From the NCBI RefSeq assembly GCF_000614975.1, contig NZ_BALM01000020.1:1-64000 (forward strand): DNA of 64,000 nucleotides. The letters run 5' to 3'. The notes beneath the pieces are model-generated. The model was not told where the DNA came from. It saw only the letters and a list, made by a program, of their open reading frames with translations, and made no database searches. This document shows, piece after piece, positions 45,276 through 54,877 of the stretch. The translations under genes and the position numbers were made by a program. This DNA comes from Shewanella marina JCM 15074. GTDB taxonomy: Bacteria > Pseudomonadota > Gammaproteobacteria > Enterobacterales > Shewanellaceae. Within the stretch, counting starts at the first letter, position 1. Each line of letters begins with the position of its first letter.

Positions 45276-45460
45276 GTCGATATTTGCTATTATGCAATAA
45301 TATAAACAACTAGGATAGTACCCATGGAAACAATATAAGGTATTGTTATTTAAGCTTTATATTTGCTCGTAAAAATTCGAGTATTGTTATAAAAAGCATA
45401 ATCTAGCACGATACATCTAGGTTAAATTATTGATGTATCAGGACTATGCAAAGAGCTTGC

Positions 45461-46003
45461 CTAGTTTCTTGGTTGTGGTTTTTTACCTGGTCGATGCATT
45501 GGGTTATTTTGGTGCGCTCGGTGTAAGAAGACTGTAATAGTGTCACTACTATCGATTACTTGGTTTTGGCTATTAATGATATTGACGCTAAATTGATGGG
45601 TGCCACGATTAATATTCTTCAGTTCAAAGGTTGCATTCGTTTGAGTCATTCCCTGTGGTTCTCCATCCATGATTAATTGTAATCGTTGTGATGGCAGGAG
45701 TTTGGGGACGATTTGAGTAATAATGTTAAAGTCGCCTTGATTATTGCGAATTGTTTGTTGATCGATAGGGCTGGTGATTGTGGCTTTGGAGACGATTATC
45801 GCTGCTTGCTCAGGTGCCATGCTCTTACGCTGTTTAGGAAAACTAACCTGCAGTTGGTCAGTATTTATATTCACTTTAATTTCAACAGCTTGTGGATGAT
45901 CCGCTTTATCGGAAAAATGTACATTTCCTTGTTCATCTACCCAGCGATAAACAGTTGCATGTGATTGAAATGATAAGATTAATAGTAGTAATAAGCATCG
46001 CAT
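45461..46003 (-). CDS. Exported DUF4124 protein
   Basis: This 180-residue protein has a signal peptide (MRCLLLLLILSFQSHA). The N-terminal DUF4124 domain starts VYRWVDEQGNVHFSDK. An Ig-like C-terminal domain follows (LLPSQRLQLIMDGEPQ to NIINSQNQVIDSSDTI), and the tail is basic and proline-rich (HRPGKKPQPRN). DUF4124 proteins are common periplasmic proteins without a known function, often near nitrogen-regulation genes in gammaproteobacteria. It is upstream of ntrBC on the same strand, but 220 bases separate them. Confidence 0.8.
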   Translation of the reverse strand: MRCLLLLLILSFQSHATVYRWVDEQGNVHFSDKADHPQAVEIKVNINTDQLQVSFPKQRKSMAPEQAAIIVSKATITSPIDQQTIRNNQGDFNIITQIVPKLLPSQRLQLIMDGEPQGMTQTNATFELKNINRGTHQFSVNIINSQNQVIDSSDTITVFLHRAHQNNPMHRPGKKPQPRN

Positions 46004-46075
46004 GAGTTAGTCAGTCTCTATCTATCCTTGATGAGTGTTATGGTTAAGACTAACCCGATGCGATTAAAAGATCAT

Positions 46076-47998
46076 CTATTTTGCTCTATAGGGTTGTTGC
46101 CAAGCAAGCCAGGCAAATAGCTGTGCCATATCTTTATCTAGCCATTGGTAAGGTTGATTGGCTTCTGTATTAAAGTGAACTGGTAGCGGACACCAAGTGT
46201 CTTGGTAGCGACTGCTAAACATCTCTAACCATTGACTTAAATCTTTTGATGCAGCGTTAATATCTAGTTTACTATCACCATATTTATGGAAAATTACCAA
46301 GCTAGTATGCAAATTAAGCCCAAATTCTAATAGGCTTTGGTAGTCAGCTAATTCCCGAATATTGCTGTTGGGTTCAAGCTTTAAACTGGCAATTTCTTGG
46401 TTCAATTGACGTAATGCTGTGTGCGCGCGCCAGCGTAATTTAGCTTGTTGATCTTTGTCTGTACTCTGTAAGCGTTGCTGCTCTAATTGCCACCAATGAC
46501 TAATGTAGCTATCTAGCCAGCGTTTGGTCCAACTTGGAATAAATAGGTGCATTGCCAAAAAGGCGATAATGACGCCTGCAAAGGTATCGATGACACGATA
46601 AAAAGCAATATAGGGTTCAGATGGTAATAATAGGCTAATGGCGAATACCATCAGTAGTGTTAGCCAAAAAACATGTACCTCATAACGGGCGTTGTAGTAG
46701 GTCGCGAAGGCTACAAAAGCACTCAAACACGTCGCCGCAATTAACCAACTGCCTTGACCTTGCCACCAGATGAGTCCCAGCGCAATAAGACTACCTAATA
46801 CTGTGCCATATGAACGTGACCAAATTCGAGCTTGCAGTTGCCCTAAAGGTGCTGTCATTAATACGATAAATGCGGTTAATGTGACCCAGTAACCTTGTGG
46901 TAAATGCAGTAGTTCTACAACAAATTGGCAGCACAATAAAGTGAATACGATACGCAGGCCGTGATGCCATTCTCTCGAGTTGCGGCGAATTGCCTTATGC
47001 CATTGCGTCTTAATACTTTCACGATCTGATGGCCAGATTAAGGTTAATTGAGCTAACCAATCAGTCGGTAATGGTGCAGGCTTAAGGCTATGCTGTAATA
47101 AATTGATTGCATTGGTTATTAAAGGCGGTAAATCAACAGGCATAACCGCTTTATCGCTACAGTTAACACACGCTTTTGCGTGAATTTTTGCTGCTAAACA
47201 ATGGATATATTGCTTAATCTCTTGTTGGCTATGCTTATCTGTGGTTTCAGCTAGTCTTGCTAAAATTTCGAGATTTTCAATCAGTGTTAAACGGCCAAAT
47301 AGTTCGGTTGCGATTGGGGGGACGTAAGGTTTATTAGGCATCTCAATTAAATAATGAGCTAACACCGCAATCGCATCATCTAATGCTTGTCGTAGCGCTA
47401 AACGTTTAGCAACATCATTAGCATGGCTTGAACCAAGTTGTAGGCACCAGAGCGCTAATTGTACATTGACTTTATCGAGTTGTTGTTGGCCTTGACGAAT
47501 CGCTAGCCAAGGGCCTGCAATAACCGCACTAATGACCGCGGTAACCGCACCAAAGATGGTGGACATAATCACTAAATCAGTAGCTACATTTGAGTGATAT
47601 AAATGCATGGCACAAATAAAGCAAAAGCCACAGTTATAAGCTAATAATTGAATATATTTACGTTGGTTAGAACATAAACCGTACAGCAAACTGATGGCTA
47701 ATAATATGGCAACACCTAGCCATAAATTGACGGTACTAATATAGGCGACTAGTGTTGAAACCACGCACAACAGCGCTGAAATACTCAGTAATTGAGCTCG
47801 TTTATTATAGGCTAAGTTTCGACCTTGAACTCCCACCAACCATGCCGCAATCAGTGCGTTAACACCACTTGCGCTATCGCCTAAATAACTAAATAAAAGT
47901 AAGCCAAATACCATGGGCAGACCGATACGAAGTCCTTCAGGTAAATCTGCTTTATTGGGTAACCAATTACGGATGGTATTGATGTTCAGTTTAATCAT
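46076..47998 (-). CDS. FUSC-family inner-membrane protein (YccS/AaeB-like)
   Basis: This 640-residue protein has two blocks of hydrophobic helices (residues ~20-170 and ~345-480) separated by a soluble region. The second block carries the FUSC-domain signature PQGYWVTLTAFIVLMTAPLGQLQARIWSR, with the RSYGTVLGSLIALG continuation. The family exports aromatic acids or organises efflux. No membrane-fusion partner gene is next to it, so it resembles YccS more than AaeB. Substrate unknown. Confidence 0.82.
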   Translation of the reverse strand: MIKLNINTIRNWLPNKADLPEGLRIGLPMVFGLLLFSYLGDSASGVNALIAAWLVGVQGRNLAYNKRAQLLSISALLCVVSTLVAYISTVNLWLGVAILLAISLLYGLCSNQRKYIQLLAYNCGFCFICAMHLYHSNVATDLVIMSTIFGAVTAVISAVIAGPWLAIRQGQQQLDKVNVQLALWCLQLGSSHANDVAKRLALRQALDDAIAVLAHYLIEMPNKPYVPPIATELFGRLTLIENLEILARLAETTDKHSQQEIKQYIHCLAAKIHAKACVNCSDKAVMPVDLPPLITNAINLLQHSLKPAPLPTDWLAQLTLIWPSDRESIKTQWHKAIRRNSREWHHGLRIVFTLLCCQFVVELLHLPQGYWVTLTAFIVLMTAPLGQLQARIWSRSYGTVLGSLIALGLIWWQGQGSWLIAATCLSAFVAFATYYNARYEVHVFWLTLLMVFAISLLLPSEPYIAFYRVIDTFAGVIIAFLAMHLFIPSWTKRWLDSYISHWWQLEQQRLQSTDKDQQAKLRWRAHTALRQLNQEIASLKLEPNSNIRELADYQSLLEFGLNLHTSLVIFHKYGDSKLDINAASKDLSQWLEMFSSRYQDTWCPLPVHFNTEANQPYQWLDKDMAQLFAWLAWQQPYRAK

Positions 47999-48316
47999 GA
48001 TTGATGAAATTATTAGGGGGTAAGAATGATGCCGGATTGGTAATTCTACGCTTCATGAGTAGAGATACAAGAGCAACTCGTCAATGCTGTGGGCTTTTTT
48101 TTAAGCAGTATGATTTTGTTGCTAAGCATTTATCATAGTTTAGGTAAATCGTTATTATTTAAGGTTTAATTATCAAATATTTGTGTATTTTTATGATGAA
48201 TTACTGCATTGCTATTTGGGATGCTTGTTCAAAAAACATTCTAGTTATCATACTATTGATGTAACGTAGAGTGATTAATTGAACGTTAGTTGATAACAAT
48301 AATGAATAGGGATGTT
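47999..48316. other. Divergent intergenic region, FUSC gene and dioxygenase operon
   Basis: This is 318 bases of AT-rich sequence with no credible ORF. AGGGA at 48308-48312 is the ribosome site for the dioxygenase gene. I see no clear operator. Confidence 0.5.
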
Positions 48317-49489
48317 ATGAGTCAATTTACCCAATTATTTGATCATTGGATTCGGCATGATTTTGTTGAAATTAATTCTGCTTTAGAAGTGCTATATCAA
48401 CAACAAGCCGATCGCGCCAACGTTGACCAAGTTGGTGAGTCATTAAAGCTAGAATTGCTCAATCAGGGGCAGCAATGCATCACCCCTATTTTAAAAGAAG
48501 GTAATACTGATCAAGGTTTTGACAGTGCTTTTGATTTGTTGGGGAATGTGGGATTGTATATGGCAGCGTGTCGTCGCCATGAGATTACCGAGCCTAGCCG
48601 AGAAAGTCGTTCTCCATTAGTTGAAGCTTCAGCATTAGCGATGCACATTGGTGCGTCGATTGGTGTGACCCCAAGATTTGCTACTGCTCATTTAACCACC
48701 CACAATCAGGCCATTAATGGCCAATACAAACGCTTTACCGATCTCGCCTCAGAGCAATTATTTGTGGATTACAATACCCGTGGCATTCTGGCATATAAAC
48801 GGGTCGCTGATGCGCTATTAAAAATTAAAGCGTTAGGGGTTTCACATCCTATTAGTGGTGACTTATTTGGCGTTGCAGCGCAAGCAATGCAAGATGTCAT
48901 TCAGGTCAATAAGGTATTATTTGAACAACTTGATAGTGATAGTTTCTTTTATCAAGTCAGGCCTTATTACAAGCCATATCGGGTGGGGTCTCAAGTGTAT
49001 CGAGGGGCGAATGCGGGCGACTTTGCAGGCATCAATGTGATTGATATGCTACTGGGCTTATGTGTGGCGAATGAGCCAAGTTATTCGCAAATGCTGGTTG
49101 ATAAATTCCTTTATATGATGCCAGAAGATCAGGCGATATTACGCGATGTGATGCGGATGGATTCATTAATGAATGAGTTTTTAGCTGCGCGCAGTGAACA
49201 TCGCTCTGCTTGGTATCAAACCAATTTGTCATCATTTCTACTAGTCTGTGATTTACATGGTGAAGCCGCCAAGCAGCATCATGATCAACTTGTCAGTAAA
49301 TATATTGCCAAGCCTGCACTGCAAATGGTTGAAACGCATTTAGATAAGATTACTGCCAGTGGTCCGCCACTACCTGTTTTATTAGCCGGATTAGAGAAGT
49401 TACGTGATCGCCGCGCTGCTCGTCAGCGTGATGATATTGTCACCCGGTATGATGATATACAGCAGCTAAAAGCCAGTTTGGGGGAGTAG
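48317..49489 (+). CDS. IDO/TDO-superfamily haem enzyme, PrnB-like (DUF1864)
   Basis: This 390-residue helical protein resembles the DUF1864/PrnB branch of the indoleamine/tryptophan dioxygenase superfamily. Diagnostic stretches are YRGANAGDFAGINVIDMLLG, which parallels the substrate-pocket segment of that superfamily, and LLGNVGLYMAACRRHEI near the N-terminus. I start it at ATG 48317 after AGGGA; a TTG at 48290 is weaker. The next gene, a kynureninase-like enzyme, starts one base after its stop, so the pair is translationally coupled. An indole or pyrrole ring-opening role is inferred; the haem ligand was not identified with certainty. Confidence 0.7.
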   Translation: MSQFTQLFDHWIRHDFVEINSALEVLYQQQADRANVDQVGESLKLELLNQGQQCITPILKEGNTDQGFDSAFDLLGNVGLYMAACRRHEITEPSRESRSPLVEASALAMHIGASIGVTPRFATAHLTTHNQAINGQYKRFTDLASEQLFVDYNTRGILAYKRVADALLKIKALGVSHPISGDLFGVAAQAMQDVIQVNKVLFEQLDSDSFFYQVRPYYKPYRVGSQVYRGANAGDFAGINVIDMLLGLCVANEPSYSQMLVDKFLYMMPEDQAILRDVMRMDSLMNEFLAARSEHRSAWYQTNLSSFLLVCDLHGEAAKQHHDQLVSKYIAKPALQMVETHLDKITASGPPLPVLLAGLEKLRDRRAARQRDDIVTRYDDIQQLKASLGE

Positions 49490-49490
49490 C

Positions 49491-50600
49491 ATGGTAACAA
49501 CAGATTTTGTGTTACCCAACCAAGGCTGCTACTTACTCAACCACTCGGTGGGGCGACCTTTAGCAAATGCGCAGCAATATTTGCAACAACATTTCTGGCA
49601 ACCATGGCAGCAACAAGCCGTTGAACCATGGGCGCAATGGTTGACCCCAATAGATTGTTTTACTCAACAATTAGCCCTGTTATTTAATGCTCAAGCACAA
49701 GATTTTTGTCCTCAAACCAATTTATCGAGTGGCTTAACCAAGTTGTTGATGTCGCGAGAAGATCTTACCGGCTCAGGCCGAGTTATATTGATGAGTGAGC
49801 AAGATTTTCCGAGTATGGGGTTTGTGGTACAGCGGGCGCTACCAAATGCTGAAATTCGCTATATAGAGAATCAACTCGATTGCAGTGATATCAATGTGTG
49901 GCAACAGCATATTGATGAGCAAGTTGATTTAGTCTTTATCAGTCATGGTTATTCAAATTCAGGCCAACTCGCTCCCGTTGCAGAGATCATTAAAGCAGCA
50001 AAGCAATATGGTTGTTTAACTTTGGTTGATGTTGCTCAAACTGCAGGTGTCATTGAGGTTGATTTGGCCGAGTTGGCGCCAGACTTTTTAATTGGCTCAT
50101 CAGTCAAATGGTTATGCGGAGGCCCCGGGGCGGCTTATTTATGGGTTAATCCATTACAATTAACACAATGTCAGCCTGTTGATGTGGGCTGGTTTTCCCA
50201 TGACAATCCATTTGAATTTGATATTCATCAGTTTAGATTCAATCAAACCGCATTACGGTTTTGGGGCGGCACACCGTCGGTGATGCCATTTATGTTGGCG
50301 GCGAATAGCATCGATTATGTTAATCAATATGGCGTCACGCAAGTGAGGCAACATAATCTACAGTTACAACAAGTGGTACAGCAACAACTTGCAGACTACA
50401 TACGTTCACCTACTCACGCTCAATATCATACGGGGACGCTAATTTTAGATTTTGCAGCGGATAACCAATTGCAGTTGCAACGGTTAACTGCAGCTGGAAT
50501 TGCGGTTGATGTTCGCAGTCGTGGCTTACGTGTATCACCCCATATTTATAATTCAGTGGCTGATATGCAGTGTTTGGTTGATTGTATTGTTCGGGGCTGA
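49491..50600 (+). CDS. Kynureninase-like PLP-dependent fold-type I enzyme
   Basis: This 369-residue enzyme has the PLP-anchoring lysine in SSVKWLCGGPGAAYLWV and the PLP-binding Asp in LTLVDVAQTAGV. Features typical of kynureninase follow: GWFSHDNPFEFD, then FRFNQTALRFWGGTPSV. Kynureninase cleaves kynurenine to anthranilate and alanine. It is coupled to the upstream PrnB/IDO-like gene (GGGGGAG ribosome site within that gene's last codons). Whether the true substrate is kynurenine or a modified analogue cannot be told. A cysteine-desulfurase label would be less apt, as the active-site cysteine loop is absent. Confidence 0.78.
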   Translation: MVTTDFVLPNQGCYLLNHSVGRPLANAQQYLQQHFWQPWQQQAVEPWAQWLTPIDCFTQQLALLFNAQAQDFCPQTNLSSGLTKLLMSREDLTGSGRVILMSEQDFPSMGFVVQRALPNAEIRYIENQLDCSDINVWQQHIDEQVDLVFISHGYSNSGQLAPVAEIIKAAKQYGCLTLVDVAQTAGVIEVDLAELAPDFLIGSSVKWLCGGPGAAYLWVNPLQLTQCQPVDVGWFSHDNPFEFDIHQFRFNQTALRFWGGTPSVMPFMLAANSIDYVNQYGVTQVRQHNLQLQQVVQQQLADYIRSPTHAQYHTGTLILDFAADNQLQLQRLTAAGIAVDVRSRGLRVSPHIYNSVADMQCLVDCIVRG

Positions 50601-50820
50601 ATGGCTTATGTGTTGTAAAATCGTTTTGAATGTTTGTGATTTGTTGTTGATTGGGTGTTTTATATGCACTTAATAGAAATTTAATTTATTAGCACCTGCG
50701 AAACGGTGAACCTTAGGCTAGGATGCTAATCAAATAGATATTAATCATATTGGTTTAAGGTTAGTAAGCTAAAGTTATATGATTGAGAATAAGTAGTATC
50801 CTTCATTTTAGGAATTAAAC

Positions 50821-51599
50821 ATGACTCCACAAGAAAAAGAGCTGATTCAAAACGTAGCGAATAAATTAAAAGCCAGTCCTAATAAGCCGAAAGATCCTGA
50901 GCTGATACGTTTATCAATCAAGAAATTGGCTCTCAGCAAGATATTATTTATAAGTTGACTCAAGCCGTGCTAGTCCAAGAGATGGCACTAAAAGATATGA
51001 AGTCAAAAAATGACTTCCTTGAGTCATCAGTTGAGCATTATAAAACTGAAGCAAACCGTGGTGCGTTAAGTCGCATGATGGGTGGTAGTCAGCCTGCGCC
51101 AGTACCGCCTCAACCACCAGTTCGCCAACCTAGTGCATTTGGTGGCTTTATGCAGACTGCAGCAGGTGTTGCAGCGGGTATGGTTGCAGGTCACTTAATC
51201 AGTAACGCACTATTTGGTAATGATGAGCCTGCCACTGCTGCAACCGATGCGGCAACTGACGCTGCGGCAGATTCAGCTGCTGATTCAGCAACGGATACTG
51301 CAGCAGCTGATAACAGTGCTGATACGCAAACTGCTGCAGCGGATACAGCTCCTGCTGATGCCGCGCCAGATGCTGGTGCTGATTCAAGCTTCTTAGGTGA
51401 TAACTCAGGTTTTGCATCTGAGTATAACGATCCTAACGCTGGCTTTGGTGGTGATACTGGTTTCGGCGGTGATAGTGGCTTTGGCGGCGACACCGGTTTT
51501 GGTGGTGATGACACTTTTGCTAACAACAGCGGCTTTGGCGGCGAAGATGATAGCTTTGGTGGTTTTGACGATTCAGGCTTCGACGATAGCGATTATTAA
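50821..51599 (+). pseudogene. DUF2076 protein with GFGGD repeat tail, one frameshift
   Basis: The gene starts at ATG 50821 (MTPQEKELIQNVANKLK), the typical DUF2076 start. Near 50896-50904 the frame shifts. The next frame runs on as DTFINQEIGSQQDIIYKLTQ and continues through AVLVQEMALKDM to 51599. One added base gives a 259-residue protein. Domain order: N-terminal helical domain, proline-rich QPAPVPPQPPVRQPSA, a Gly/Ala membrane-like helix (GGFMQTAAGVAAGMVAGHLI), an Ala/Asp-rich linker, and a C-terminal tail with repeated GFGGD units ending in aspartates. Family function is unknown. Confidence 0.8.
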
Positions 51600-51621
51600 T
51601 CCTGCGTGAAATAGTTAAAAC

Positions 51622-51650
51622 AAATGCCGACCTAGTGTCGGCATTTTTGT
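51622..51650 (+). terminator. Intrinsic terminator after the DUF2076 gene
   Basis: A perfect 10-bp stem AAATGCCGAC/GTCGGCATTT with a 5-base loop and T run. Confidence 0.88.
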
Positions 51651-51734
51651 TTGTTAAGGTCAAAATGCTTTGTTGTACAAATTAATGTGGTTCAAGTTAA
51701 TATCAGGTACCCGTTTTTTATCGACTATTAAAGC

Positions 51735-53711
51735 ATGAAGCAATTTACTGAAGCGGAACTTATTAAAGCGATTCGCGACCAGCAACCCATTGAAGGAATG
51801 TTGGAAAACGGTCAACTTTATATCCATATTCGAGCCTATGTACCATGGCTTGGTATCGCGCTACACGCAGGCGAAAAACTGCCTGAAAATTTGGTGTCGC
51901 GCTGCGCCCTAACTGAGGCTGAGGTGAGCAGCTATAGTGCACTTGGGAGCGAGCAATTTATTCGTGGCTTCCCTATTTGTATCGCGGTGCAGCAAAGCTC
52001 ATTATTTTGTGATTTAGACAAGCCTGTCGAAGAAGCATTAACGCGTAAGTTAAAGCAGCAAAAGTTGTGGTTAAAGCCACTAACGGCTGAACATAACCAG
52101 CAGGCAGAGCAGCAACATAAGCAATTTTATCGCATTGTGTCAGCGTTAATGACAGTGCTAGAAGCTAAATTTAAGCGTTGTTTAGCCATTGATTTACGCT
52201 CGCAGATGCTGGATGAATCACAGCCGACTTTTAAGCTGGATTATCGCGGTTTAAATACCGATAAGTGGGATAAAACCCTAAATGCAATCGAGCAACAACT
52301 TGGACAAGTTGAGTTAAACGAACGTCCAAGCCATGTGGCTGTTATGCATCGTGGTACTAACCCAAGCTATTTACAGCATTTCTTCTTACGCCACTTTAAA
52401 GAAACGCTATTATTGCCGATTAGCGTACAGCAAATGTATATCGATGCTGATACGGGGAATAGTTATCCTCTGGTACAAGAATCATTAGCCAAGCAGTTAC
52501 ATGAATTATTGTCGATGCGAGCGCAGCGGTTTGTGTCACGCCACTATAAAAATAGCGGCAAAGTGCCTGAAGTGTTTAGCCGTCATATTGAGCCATTAGT
52601 GCTGCAAGTTGATAAGCAACTGGCTAAATTACAGCTGGGACTTAATACTCTTCATTACGTTAATCCGCTTAATTATCAGCAAGAAAAGAAGCGTTTTTTA
52701 GCTAAAAAAGGCCGGATTGAGCCTAACTTCAGCTATCGTCCATTAAAAGTCGATCCTTATGCGGTTAAAGAAAAGCTGTATCAGTTACCTGTATCGTCCA
52801 TTCAAGATCCCACATTGCGTTATCTCTATCGCGCTGCGGTTAATGATTTAGCGGCAAAGGTGGAATTATTAACGGCAGTGGGCACGCAGCATTTTCTCTA
52901 TAACTCGTTACGTTACTACGGTGAACCCACTGAGATTGATAAGACCAATGCTCGTTTTCTTGCTTATGCGCCAAATCAGCCTGCACAAGATGAGCCCTTG
53001 ATTCAAATCGATAAAGCGTGCGATATCTTTGCCGACAGATTAGCTAGCGGTGGTTTCAATAGTAAGGTTGTGCGCTCAAATCGATTAGTGGCTAACGCTA
53101 TGGTGGAAGGTGGCAAGATGCAAGTGCATCTTAACCAAAATATCAATGTGACCGCCAAAGAGCTTGATGCGCTGTATCATCATGAAGTGGGGATCCATTT
53201 AGTCACCAGTTTAAACACTAAAACTCAAGCATTAACCCTGTTTAAGTCAGGTTTAACCAACTACACCATGACCCAAGAAGGCTTAGCGATATACTCTGAA
53301 TATATGTCAGGTAATTTGAGCGTGAAGCGTTTAAGAGTGTTGGCGTATCGCGTGTTAGCCGTTGAAATGATGCTCAAAGGTGCCAGCTTCTGCGAAACCT
53401 ACCAAGCCTTGAATCAAACTTATCAAGTGGATGAAGATTTAGCCTTTACCGTGACCGCGCGAGTTTATCGTGGTGGTGGTTATACTAAAGATTATGTCTA
53501 TTTGAGTGGCTTTAGACAGATTCTTGCATTGGCCCCGCAGCAAGATATGTCAGCGCTTTATTGCGGTAAAATGGCAATGGCATTCTTGCCTGAGCTTAAC
53601 CAATTGATGGATCAAGGGGTGTTGGTTAAACCGAAATTTATGCCGACCTTTATTGCCTGCCCTGAGCCAGATGATGCGGTAATTGATTATTTAGTTAGCT
53701 CAATTAGGTAA
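51735..53711 (+). CDS. DUF1704 metallopeptidase-like protein (QEGLA-motif family)
   Basis: This 658-residue protein contains HHEVGIHLV near residue 483 and TQEGLAIYSEYMSG near residue 517. Together they form the HExxxH plus downstream Glu arrangement of the DUF1704/MATCAP zinc carboxypeptidase family. Bacterial members are often annotated 'flavohemoglobin expression-modulating QEGLA motif protein'. The N-terminal half (LAIDLRSQMLDE and AVMHRGTNPSYLQ) is the domain that usually accompanies it. No signal peptide is present, so it is cytoplasmic. The eukaryotic relatives remove C-terminal tyrosine from tubulin; the bacterial substrate is unknown. Confidence 0.85.
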   Translation: MKQFTEAELIKAIRDQQPIEGMLENGQLYIHIRAYVPWLGIALHAGEKLPENLVSRCALTEAEVSSYSALGSEQFIRGFPICIAVQQSSLFCDLDKPVEEALTRKLKQQKLWLKPLTAEHNQQAEQQHKQFYRIVSALMTVLEAKFKRCLAIDLRSQMLDESQPTFKLDYRGLNTDKWDKTLNAIEQQLGQVELNERPSHVAVMHRGTNPSYLQHFFLRHFKETLLLPISVQQMYIDADTGNSYPLVQESLAKQLHELLSMRAQRFVSRHYKNSGKVPEVFSRHIEPLVLQVDKQLAKLQLGLNTLHYVNPLNYQQEKKRFLAKKGRIEPNFSYRPLKVDPYAVKEKLYQLPVSSIQDPTLRYLYRAAVNDLAAKVELLTAVGTQHFLYNSLRYYGEPTEIDKTNARFLAYAPNQPAQDEPLIQIDKACDIFADRLASGGFNSKVVRSNRLVANAMVEGGKMQVHLNQNINVTAKELDALYHHEVGIHLVTSLNTKTQALTLFKSGLTNYTMTQEGLAIYSEYMSGNLSVKRLRVLAYRVLAVEMMLKGASFCETYQALNQTYQVDEDLAFTVTARVYRGGGYTKDYVYLSGFRQILALAPQQDMSALYCGKMAMAFLPELNQLMDQGVLVKPKFMPTFIACPEPDDAVIDYLVSSIR

Positions 53712-53726
53712 TCACCAAATTAATAT

Positions 53727-53755
53727 AAGGGCTTGTTAATCAAGCCCTTTCTTAT
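53727..53755 (+). terminator. Intrinsic terminator after the DUF1704 gene
   Basis: A perfect 9-bp stem AAGGGCTTG/CAAGCCCTT with loop TTAAT, followed by a T-rich tail. Confidence 0.82.
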
Positions 53756-53819
53756 TTGTAAATAAACTGTAACTTGTTAATAATAAAAGCTCGCATAACG
53801 AACCACAGGGATGTTGTAT

Positions 53820-54647
53820 ATGATTCGAGCGACCATTATCAGTTTATTCGTTGGTATGATTTTAGGCGTGGCTGGTACTTATATTGTTATTAATATGAGT
53901 CAAACAGAGCAGTCAAATCGTGCAGTATCTTCATCATCTAGTAATCAAATCGCTCAACTGCAACAAAAGCTGCAAATTGCATTGCAACAAAATCAAACAC
54001 TACAACAAGAAGTTGCGATGCAGACGCAGGAAAATGCATGGCTTCTCAAAATGGTTAAAGCTGGGCTAAGTGGCGATATGAAAGGTCACATGCAAGCTTT
54101 TAGGCAGCGACCTCAAGTGGCTCACTCTAGAGCAATCAAAGCAAATACTCAGCAAGTATCTGAGCAAGTATCCATTGAGGATACATCGCCAGCTAAAGTG
54201 GCTAAACCCGTTGATGCCATTAGTTTAGTGCAGCGTTTACAACGTGCAGATAAACAATTACAGAAACAAGCCTTGGCTGAGGGATGGGCCAGTGGTACAC
54301 AATTAGCCGATGAGCGAGCCGCGTTGTGGCAACAAGCGCGTGAGATGCTGAGTGATCAACAATATATGCAAGGTTTGCATGCCGTTGGTCTACCTAATCA
54401 ACTGTTTATGAGTGGTATTCGTGGTGCGGATAATCGTGCATTAGGACTTAAATATGGTGACCGCTTGGTCAGTGTTTCCGGCGAGAAAGTGTTTACCCGC
54501 AATGAGTTGAATCGCCAGTTAAAAATGGCTGGTAAGGGCGCAATTGTAGCGATGACCTTTGAACGCAAAGGTAAACTTATCCCCGTAGAAATTAGTCATG
54601 CCGAGAGTATGATTGAGTTTTATGGCAAGAGTATTGCGGTCAATTAA
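53820..54647 (+). CDS. Membrane-anchored coiled-coil PDZ protein
   Basis: This 275-residue protein has an N-terminal membrane anchor (TIISLFVGMILGVAGTYIV) and a Gln-rich coiled-coil at residues ~42-75 (IAQLQQKLQIALQQNQTLQQ). A flexible linker follows, and the C-terminal PDZ domain spans residues ~195-270 (GADNRALGLKYGDRLVSVSG). No protease domain is present, so it is probably a scaffold or periplasmic adaptor. ATG 53820 is preferred: AGGG lies 9 bases upstream, whereas ATG 53811 abuts it. Confidence 0.75.
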   Translation: MIRATIISLFVGMILGVAGTYIVINMSQTEQSNRAVSSSSSNQIAQLQQKLQIALQQNQTLQQEVAMQTQENAWLLKMVKAGLSGDMKGHMQAFRQRPQVAHSRAIKANTQQVSEQVSIEDTSPAKVAKPVDAISLVQRLQRADKQLQKQALAEGWASGTQLADERAALWQQAREMLSDQQYMQGLHAVGLPNQLFMSGIRGADNRALGLKYGDRLVSVSGEKVFTRNELNRQLKMAGKGAIVAMTFERKGKLIPVEISHAESMIEFYGKSIAVN

Positions 54648-54877
54648 CATGTAATTGTTATCGCAATAATAATGAGTACGCTGATTAGCCTAAATTGAAT
54701 TGATAAGTATCCTGTTGAAACCATATATCCCATAAATCAATATGCTCACTTTGTCGGTTATCTAAATATTTTGTATATAGCATGACTATTTTATTTATAT
54801 CTGTTTGTTTACATTGGAACAGACTGTAGTGATAAGCTTATTCTTATAAATAAGGCTAAACGCAGTTTGAGGTAGAA

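Noticed and set aside
51191-51526. Minus-strand frame with repeated Ser-Pro-Pro-Lys-Pro units
   Set aside because: It is the reverse reading of the GFGGD repeat tail of the DUF2076 gene and has no independent support.
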